The position numbers were made by a program, and so were the translations under genes. This document shows positions 7,271 to 11,171 of a DNA stretch of 11,171 nt, in pieces. Each line of letters starts with the position of its first letter. Position 1 is the first letter of the stretch. The DNA comes from Pseudomonadota bacterium (GTDB lineage Bacteria; Pseudomonadota; Alphaproteobacteria; Sphingomonadales; Sphingomonadaceae), in the NCBI GenBank assembly GCA_023445495.1, contig JAEXLC010000023.1, forward strand, positions 1 to 11,171, written 5' to 3'. The notes under the pieces were generated by a model that worked only from the letters and a program-made list of their open reading frames with translations, was not told where the DNA came from and did no database searches.

Positions 7271-7909
7271 TCAATCGAACGCGAAAACCTCGCTCACCCG
7301 CAGCACCCCGCTGTCCGTCTCGGCAAAGCGGTACTCCGCCAGCCCCTTCAACCGGTCCACCGGCAACGGCGCCCGTCGCGGATCGCCGACCAGCACCTCG
7401 ACTCCCGCCGCCCGGCACCGTGCCAGGAACGGCATCACGCGCGCCGCCGGCTCAGGATCATAGAACACGTCGCCGGCCAGGATCAGATCGACCTCGGGCA
7501 CAGCCCCCTCGGTCAGGTCCCCCTGCACCACATCCACGGAAACCCCGTTCGCCGCCGCATTCACCTGCGTCGCGGCAACCGCATAGCCATCCACATCCGC
7601 CGCCAGCACGCTCGCCGCTCCGGCCTTCGCCGCGGCAATCGCCACCAGCCCCGACCCGCAACCCAGGTCCAGCACCCGCCGCCCGGCCACCGCCTCGGGT
7701 CGATCCAGCACGAACCGCGCCAGCGCCAGCCCGCCCAGCCAGTAATAGGCCCAATAGGGCGAGCCGAACGCATCGTCCCGCGCCGCCAGCCGCCCCAGCC
7801 CGCTGGCCGGCACCGCCTTGTGCAGCACTATCTCCGGAATCCCGGGCACCGGCAGCAACGGCAGCCGCTCCCGGATGAAGTCGGCGACGTTCAGGCCTTC
7901 TGCTTCCAC
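7271..7909 (-). CDS. Class I SAM-dependent protein methyltransferase, ETF-beta lysine methyltransferase (METTL20)-like
   Basis: Predicted 212-aa methyltransferase. Seen: SPYWAYYWLGGLALARFVLD (50-69), SAM-binding motif I VLDLGCGSG (79-87), acidic ADVD (104-107), GDVFYD (146-151) and VLVGDPRR (172-179). The PYWAxYWxGG segment, GD(M/V)FYD and the late GDPxR motif together are characteristic of the METTL20/ETFBKMT family, which trimethylates lysines of electron transfer flavoprotein beta. An Agrobacterium homologue is also reported to act on ribosomal protein L7/L12 (from memory). Automated pipelines might call it an L11 methyltransferase or generic methyltransferase. The start is GTG at 7909, overlapping the DUF423 gene by 19 bp; the same frame stays open to 8284, but the extra residues are out-of-frame DUF423 sequence. 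It is last in the five-gene operon. The substrate is inferred. Confidence 0.82.
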   Translation of the reverse strand: MEAEGLNVADFIRERLPLLPVPGIPEIVLHKAVPASGLGRLAARDDAFGSPYWAYYWLGGLALARFVLDRPEAVAGRRVLDLGCGSGLVAIAAAKAGAASVLAADVDGYAVAATQVNAAANGVSVDVVQGDLTEGAVPEVDLILAGDVFYDPEPAARVMPFLARCRAAGVEVLVGDPRRAPLPVDRLKGLAEYRFAETDSGVLRVSEVFAFD

Positions 7910-8229
7910 GCCGTCAGCGCCAGGCACAGCCAGCCGGCGATCAGCGCCACCCCGCCAATCGGCGTGATCGCGCCGAACCAGCGCGGCGCGCCGAATGCCA
8001 TCGCATAGAGCGTCCCGGCGAACAGCCCCCCGCCGCCCACGAACAGCCAGGGCGAGATCCGCTCGCCCATCCGCAGCGCGACCAGCGCCGCGACCGCGTG
8101 GACCAGCTGGTAATGCGCGCCGGTCTTGAGCCATTCGGCCGCCTGCCCGCTCGCGCCATGCGCGGCAAAGGCCCCCGCCCCCACCGCAACCGAGCCCGAA
8201 AGCGCCGCCAGCACCGTCACGATCCGCAT
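7891..8229 (-). CDS. DUF423 family small membrane protein (YgdD-like)
   Basis: Small inner-membrane protein of 112 aa and unknown function. The family signature GAGAFAAHG follows the first hydrophobic segment, and four hydrophobic segments cover almost the whole chain (starting near IVTVLAALSGSVAV, YQLVHAVAALVAL, WLFVGGGGLFAGTLYAMAF and ITPIGGVALIAGWLCLAL). It ends in a basic WKQKA tail. I chose ATG at 8229 because GGGGTGA lies 5 bases upstream as a plausible ribosome-binding site. An in-frame GTG at 8238, overlapping the antiporter stop, is the alternative and adds three residues (MTK). It lies between the antiporter and methyltransferase genes and overlaps the latter, which indicates translational coupling. 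Family assignment is clear; no biochemical role can be given. Confidence 0.88.
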   Translation of the reverse strand: MRIVTVLAALSGSVAVGAGAFAAHGASGQAAEWLKTGAHYQLVHAVAALVALRMGERISPWLFVGGGGLFAGTLYAMAFGAPRWFGAITPIGGVALIAGWLCLALTAWKQKA

Positions 8230-8234
8230 CTTCG

Positions 8235-10016
8235 TCACCCCGAGCTCTCCAGATCCACTTCGATCGCCGCCGCCATGCTGGCATGAGTGATCATCCCGTC
8301 GATCCCGGCGCGCAGGTCGCCCGTCTCGCGCTGCACGTCGAGCCGGGCATTGTCGCGCTTGCGATACTCCGCCTCGGTCTTGTCGATCTCGCGCTGGTCG
8401 ACGCCGACCGCCTGCATCGCCTGGCGCGCCATCATCACCGCGCTCTCCAGCACTTCGCGGACCACGCCGCCCACCGGGGCACCCTTCATCTTGATGACGC
8501 TGCGCCGGTCATAGGCGCGCACGAACACCGTCGCCTTGGGGAAGGCGTAATGGACGGCCTCAAGGAACTCGGTGTCGATCTTGTCGCCGTCGTTGCAGAA
8601 CATCACCAGCTCGGCCTCGGCCGCGCCCGCCTGGCGCAGCATGTCGATGCGCAGGCCGTCGCCATAATAGACCTTCATGCCGAAGTCGTTGGCGGTCTGG
8701 ATCATCTCGACATCGGTATCGATGATCGTAACCGGAATGTCCTGCGACAGCAGCATCTGCGCCACGGTCTGGCCGAACCGGCCATAGCCGATGACGACCG
8801 CGTTCGATCCCTCGTGCCGCGGCAGGTCGAGCCCCGCCGCGCTCGGCGCCGGCTCGGTGCGCAGCTTCTTGGTCGCCATCATCAGGAACGGCGTCGTCGC
8901 CATCGACAGGGTGACGATCGCACCGAAGATGCTCGCCGCCTGCCCCTCGATCAGCATCGCCGACTGGGCCTGGGCGAACAGCACGAAGCCGAACTCGCCG
9001 CCCTGGCTGAGCAGCACGCCCAGCGCAAAGGCCTGGCGCCGCGGCATCCCGAACAGCATGCCCAGCCCCATGATGATCGCGGCCTTGGCGGCGATCAGCG
9101 CCAGCGCCATGCCGATCACGAAGAAGGGCCGCTCGGCGATCGCGTGCAGGTTGAGCGTCATGCCCACCGCAAGGAAGAACAGGCCGAGCAGGATCGAGCG
9201 GAACGGCTCGACATCGGCCTCCAGCTCGTGCCGATAGGGCGAGTCCGCCAGCATCACGCCGGCGATGAACGCGCCCAACGCCGGCGACAGCCCGAGCCGC
9301 TGCATGATCGCGGCCACCGCGATCACCGTGAACAGCCCGGCGAAGATGAACATCTCGCGCTCGCCAAGATTGCCGATCAGCCGGAACAGCGGACGCAGCA
9401 GATAGCGGCCGGCCAGCACGAGCCCGACGATCGCCGCCACCGTGAAAAGACCGAGCATCCAGCCCGGCGCGCCATGCTGGTCCGCCGGATTGCGCGAGAG
9501 CGCGGCGATGATCGTGATCAGCGGCACGATCGACAGGTCCTGGAACAGCAGGATCGCAAAGGCGCGCTCGCCCAGCGGCGTGCGCAGCCGCCCCGCCGAT
9601 TGCAGCAGCGGCAGCACCTGCGCGGTCGAGGACAGCGCCAGCGGCAGGCCGAGCGCCAGCGCCGCGCCGATCGAGCTGCCGGTCGCGAACCACACCATGG
9701 CGGCCACGATCAGCCCGCAGATCGTCACCTGCAGCAGGCCAAGCCCGAAGATGTCGCGCCGCATCCGCCACAGCCGTCCCGGGCTCAGCTCCAGGCCGAC
9801 CAGGAACAGCAGGAACGCGATGCCCAGTTCGGCAATGCCCAGCTTGCCCTCGGCATCGCCGACCAGCCCGAGCACCTGCGGCCCGACGATCGCGCCGGCG
9901 ACGAGATAGCCCAGGGTCGCACCCAGCCCAAGCCGGCGGAACACCAGCACGAACAGCAGCGCGAAGCCGAGCAGCGGCACATATTCGCCGAGGAGCGAGA
10001 CTTCCGAATGGTCCAT
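8235..10016 (-). CDS. CPA2-family monovalent cation:proton antiporter, KefB/KefC-like
   Basis: Predicted inner-membrane K+/H+-type antiporter of 593 aa, close in length to E. coli KefB (601) and KefC (620). Residues 1 to about 383 form a polytopic exchanger domain with FLVGLELSP (71-79), SSTAQVLPLL (129-138), FQD (158-160) and LLSQGGEFGFVLF (335-347), the last shared with KefB/KefC. A cytoplasmic RCK_N/TrkA-N Rossmann domain begins near 404, with nucleotide-binding motif GYGRFG (410-415), acidic IIDTD and YGDGLRIDMLRQAGA. No second RCK_C domain is seen; the tail after about 530 is charged and helical. In E. coli such proteins are gated by glutathione adducts and protect against electrophiles. 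Whether this one is glutathione-gated is inference, and no KefF/KefG partner is nearby. Its ATG overlaps the preceding stop by one base (TGATG). Confidence 0.93.
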   Translation of the reverse strand: MDHSEVSLLGEYVPLLGFALLFVLVFRRLGLGATLGYLVAGAIVGPQVLGLVGDAEGKLGIAELGIAFLLFLVGLELSPGRLWRMRRDIFGLGLLQVTICGLIVAAMVWFATGSSIGAALALGLPLALSSTAQVLPLLQSAGRLRTPLGERAFAILLFQDLSIVPLITIIAALSRNPADQHGAPGWMLGLFTVAAIVGLVLAGRYLLRPLFRLIGNLGEREMFIFAGLFTVIAVAAIMQRLGLSPALGAFIAGVMLADSPYRHELEADVEPFRSILLGLFFLAVGMTLNLHAIAERPFFVIGMALALIAAKAAIIMGLGMLFGMPRRQAFALGVLLSQGGEFGFVLFAQAQSAMLIEGQAASIFGAIVTLSMATTPFLMMATKKLRTEPAPSAAGLDLPRHEGSNAVVIGYGRFGQTVAQMLLSQDIPVTIIDTDVEMIQTANDFGMKVYYGDGLRIDMLRQAGAAEAELVMFCNDGDKIDTEFLEAVHYAFPKATVFVRAYDRRSVIKMKGAPVGGVVREVLESAVMMARQAMQAVGVDQREIDKTEAEYRKRDNARLDVQRETGDLRAGIDGMITHASMAAAIEVDLESSG

Positions 10017-10441
10017 CAGCCCTGCGCCTTTCGCGCAGCCTCGGCCACCGCCTCGAAGGCGAGCCGGATCGCGGCATGGCGCCCGCGATGCTCGAGCGCC
10101 GGGGTGAACAGGTCGAGCCCCGGCCAGTCGGGCGGCGTCGCCCGCTCGCCGGCCAGCCAGGCGGTCAATTCGTCGCGCGCCGTGTCCAGCTCGCCCAGCG
10201 AGCGGCCCACCGCATGCGCTTCCATCAGCGCAGCCGATGCCTGGCCGAGCGCGCAGGCACGCACCACCATGCCGAGCGCGGCCACCCGGCCCGCTTCGTC
10301 GAGGTTCACGTCAACGGTGATGCGGCTCCCGCAGACCGGGGATCGCTTCTCGGAAGAGGCCATCGCCCCTTCCAGCCGCGTCTCGAACGGCACGGAAGCC
10401 GCCAGGCGCAGGATTTCGGTGTTGTAGAGCGGCGCGTTCAT
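10016..10441 (-). CDS. IscU/SufU/NifU-N-like iron-sulfur cluster scaffold protein, two-cysteine variant
   Basis: Predicted Fe-S cluster assembly scaffold of 141 aa. The N-terminus NAPLYNTEILRLAA resembles IscU/SufU starts. Two ligand cysteines are seen: Cys37 in PVCGSRI and Cys63 in RACALGQASAAL, the positions they occupy in E. coli IscU. The third Cys (106 in IscU, in the HC pair) is replaced: the matching C-terminal helix reads HRGRHAAIRLAFEAV, with His122 at or near that place. The Asp after CG in canonical IscU is Ser here. An alternative metal ligation or a role other than full cluster assembly is therefore possible. The start has a good ribosome-binding site, GGAG at 10446-10449 with a 4-base spacer. 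It is second in the operon, 42 bp after cvpA, and its stop overlaps the antiporter start by one base. No iscS or suf genes are nearby. Confidence 0.82.
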   Translation of the reverse strand: MNAPLYNTEILRLAASVPFETRLEGAMASSEKRSPVCGSRITVDVNLDEAGRVAALGMVVRACALGQASAALMEAHAVGRSLGELDTARDELTAWLAGERATPPDWPGLDLFTPALEHRGRHAAIRLAFEAVAEAARKAQG

Positions 10442-10454
10442 TCCGCTCCCGACT

Positions 10455-10486
10455 TAGGGGACCGGGCCGCGATGCGCGACCCCCTA
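10455..10486 (-). other. Imperfect intercistronic hairpin overlapping the cvpA stop
   Basis: On the minus-strand transcript, TAGGGG (10486-10481, including the cvpA TAG stop) can pair with CCCCTA (10460-10455) around an inner CGCG-CAT-CGCG hairpin (10478-10468). It sits just ahead of the ribosome-binding site of the Fe-S scaffold gene and lacks a T tract. It might modulate or stabilise the operon mRNA; GC richness alone could also produce it. Confidence 0.25.
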
Positions 10487-11056
10487 TCGGGTAGAATTTG
10501 TCTCGGCGCGGTTGGCGATGCTGCCATTGCCTTCGTCCTCGCCGAACACCGGCTCGCCCTTGCGGCGGCGGTCGACGAAATCGGCGATGCTCGCGCTGGT
10601 GGCGTTGAGCAGCGGATAGGTGGTCGACTTGGTGATCCATTGCGGGCGGTTGGCCGGGCCGCCGCTCACCGTGTCGAACAGCAGCACGATCAGCAGGAAG
10701 CCGATGCTGACCAGGATCAGCCCCTTCAGCGCGCCGAAGCCCAACCCGAGCGCGCGGTCGATCGGCCCCAGGAAGCTCTCGCGCGTCCGTGCCCCGATCG
10801 CCCGGGCGAGCAGCCGCCCGCCGAAATAGGTTACGCCGGTCAGCACCACGAAGGCAAGCACCGCCCCGCCCTGATCGGTCCCGACCAGGCCAGCCAGCGC
10901 CGCAGCGAGCGGCGTGTGGAACAGCTTGAGCGCCAGCACGATCAGCAGCCAGGCGACCAGCGCCAGCACCTCGGTGACGAACCCGCGCATGAAGCCCAGC
11001 ACGGCAGCACCGCCGATGGCGAGCAGCACGATGATGTCGAGCCCGGTCAAAGTCAT
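10484..11056 (-). CDS. cvpA: CvpA family inner-membrane protein
   Basis: Predicted 190-aa inner-membrane protein of the colicin V production family; the molecular function is poorly defined and often linked to envelope homeostasis. Four hydrophobic segments lie at about 7-22, 28-46, 62-84 and 105-127. The family signature LGPIDRALGLGFGALKG is at 96-112, just before the last helix. The C-terminal tail of about 60 residues is polar with an acidic patch (GEDEGNG). Start: ATG at 11056, giving MTLTGLDII, the usual CvpA N-terminus; GGGAGG lies upstream with a longish spacer. An in-frame TTG at 11092 would add 12 unhelpful residues. It is the first gene of the five-gene minus-strand cluster, so the operon promoter should lie between it and the right edge; I could not identify a clear -35/-10. 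Confidence 0.9.
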   Translation of the reverse strand: MTLTGLDIIVLLAIGGAAVLGFMRGFVTEVLALVAWLLIVLALKLFHTPLAAALAGLVGTDQGGAVLAFVVLTGVTYFGGRLLARAIGARTRESFLGPIDRALGLGFGALKGLILVSIGFLLIVLLFDTVSGGPANRPQWITKSTTYPLLNATSASIADFVDRRRKGEPVFGEDEGNGSIANRAETNSTR

Positions 11057-11141
11057 TGGAACACGTCCCTCCCGCGCGTTCCTATGCCTCAAGCAATGGG
11101 GGAGCGGAAGAAGCTACAACCAAGATATGACTTTCCATCTT

Positions 11142-11171
11142 CGTCACCCCGGCCTTGCGCCGGGGTCCCGC
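11142..11171. repeat. Partial palindromic repeat of the CGTCA…CTTG…GGGTCC type, cut by the window edge
   Basis: Stem ACCCCGGC (11146-11153) pairs perfectly with GCCGGGGT (11159-11166) around the 5-base loop CTTGC. It is flanked by CGTC on the left and CCC on the right. The layout (8-bp stem, 5-base loop, CGTCA foot, TCC after the stem) equals the left hairpin at 7180-7200, although the stem bases differ. The next hairpin, if this is also a pair, would lie beyond the window. Confidence 0.7.

Noticed and set aside
7910..8284. N-terminal extension of the methyltransferase frame to 337 residues
   Set aside because: The extension is Arg/Gly/Asp-rich sequence read out of frame through the DUF423 gene; family similarity begins only after the GTG at 7909.
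8283..10427. A 714-codon open frame on the plus strand opposite the antiporter and Fe-S scaffold genes
   Set aside because: Low-complexity His/Arg/Gln-rich translation spanning two well-supported genes on the other strand; an artefact of codon bias.
11057..11092. Upstream TTG start for cvpA adding 12 residues
   Set aside because: The added residues (MRHRNAREGRVP) are not CvpA-like and the ATG at 11056 gives a normal N-terminus just before the first membrane helix.
1..11171. Search for CRISPR arrays, insertion sequences, tRNA/rRNA genes, phage or defence genes
   Set aside because: None seen: no regularly spaced direct repeats, no transposase or nuclease motifs, and no tRNA-like cloverleaf was recognised on either strand.

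Overview
The window is about 11 kb of very GC-rich DNA from an alphaproteobacterium, most likely a sphingomonad. This is inferred from the base composition, a TonB-dependent receptor, the DFNN-type hybrid kinase, and intergenic palindromes of the CGTCACCC…CTTG…GGGTCC type. It reads as chromosomal DNA. I see no transposase, integrase, phage gene, CRISPR array, rRNA or tRNA. No gene-free stretch exceeds 300 bases; the longest is 5078-5272.

Left part (1-2966): a TonB-dependent outer-membrane receptor on the minus strand is transcribed away from a gene for a membrane-anchored LytTR-type DNA-binding protein. The 142-bp divergent region holds two copies of a 9-bp direct repeat, 20 bp apart. They match the published LytTR/AgrA half-site consensus at 9/9 and 8/9 positions and point toward the receptor gene. 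This looks like a small self-contained regulatory pair.

Middle (3062-7153): on the plus strand there is a soluble PAS-PAS-HisKA-HATPase-REC hybrid histidine kinase, then a secreted M1-family zinc peptidase resembling leukotriene-A4 hydrolase. A 140-bp inverted-pair palindromic element lies between them and starts 3 bases after the kinase stop. A second, 92-bp inverted-pair element separates the peptidase from the convergent genes to its right.

Right part (7271-11056, minus strand): five genes are tightly packed as an apparent operon, in transcription order cvpA, an IscU/SufU-like Fe-S scaffold gene, a KefB/KefC-type CPA2 antiporter gene, a DUF423 gene and a class I methyltransferase gene. 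Three junctions overlap. The methyltransferase closely resembles the ETF-beta lysine methyltransferase (METTL20/ETFBKMT) family rather than a generic enzyme. The Fe-S scaffold keeps two ligand cysteines but has His at the third.

The most interesting non-coding signal is a set of five hairpins in three intergenic places. Their stems differ by matched changes on both arms, while all keep a CTTG apical loop. The most testable regulatory signal is the LytTR-like direct repeat in front of the receptor gene.
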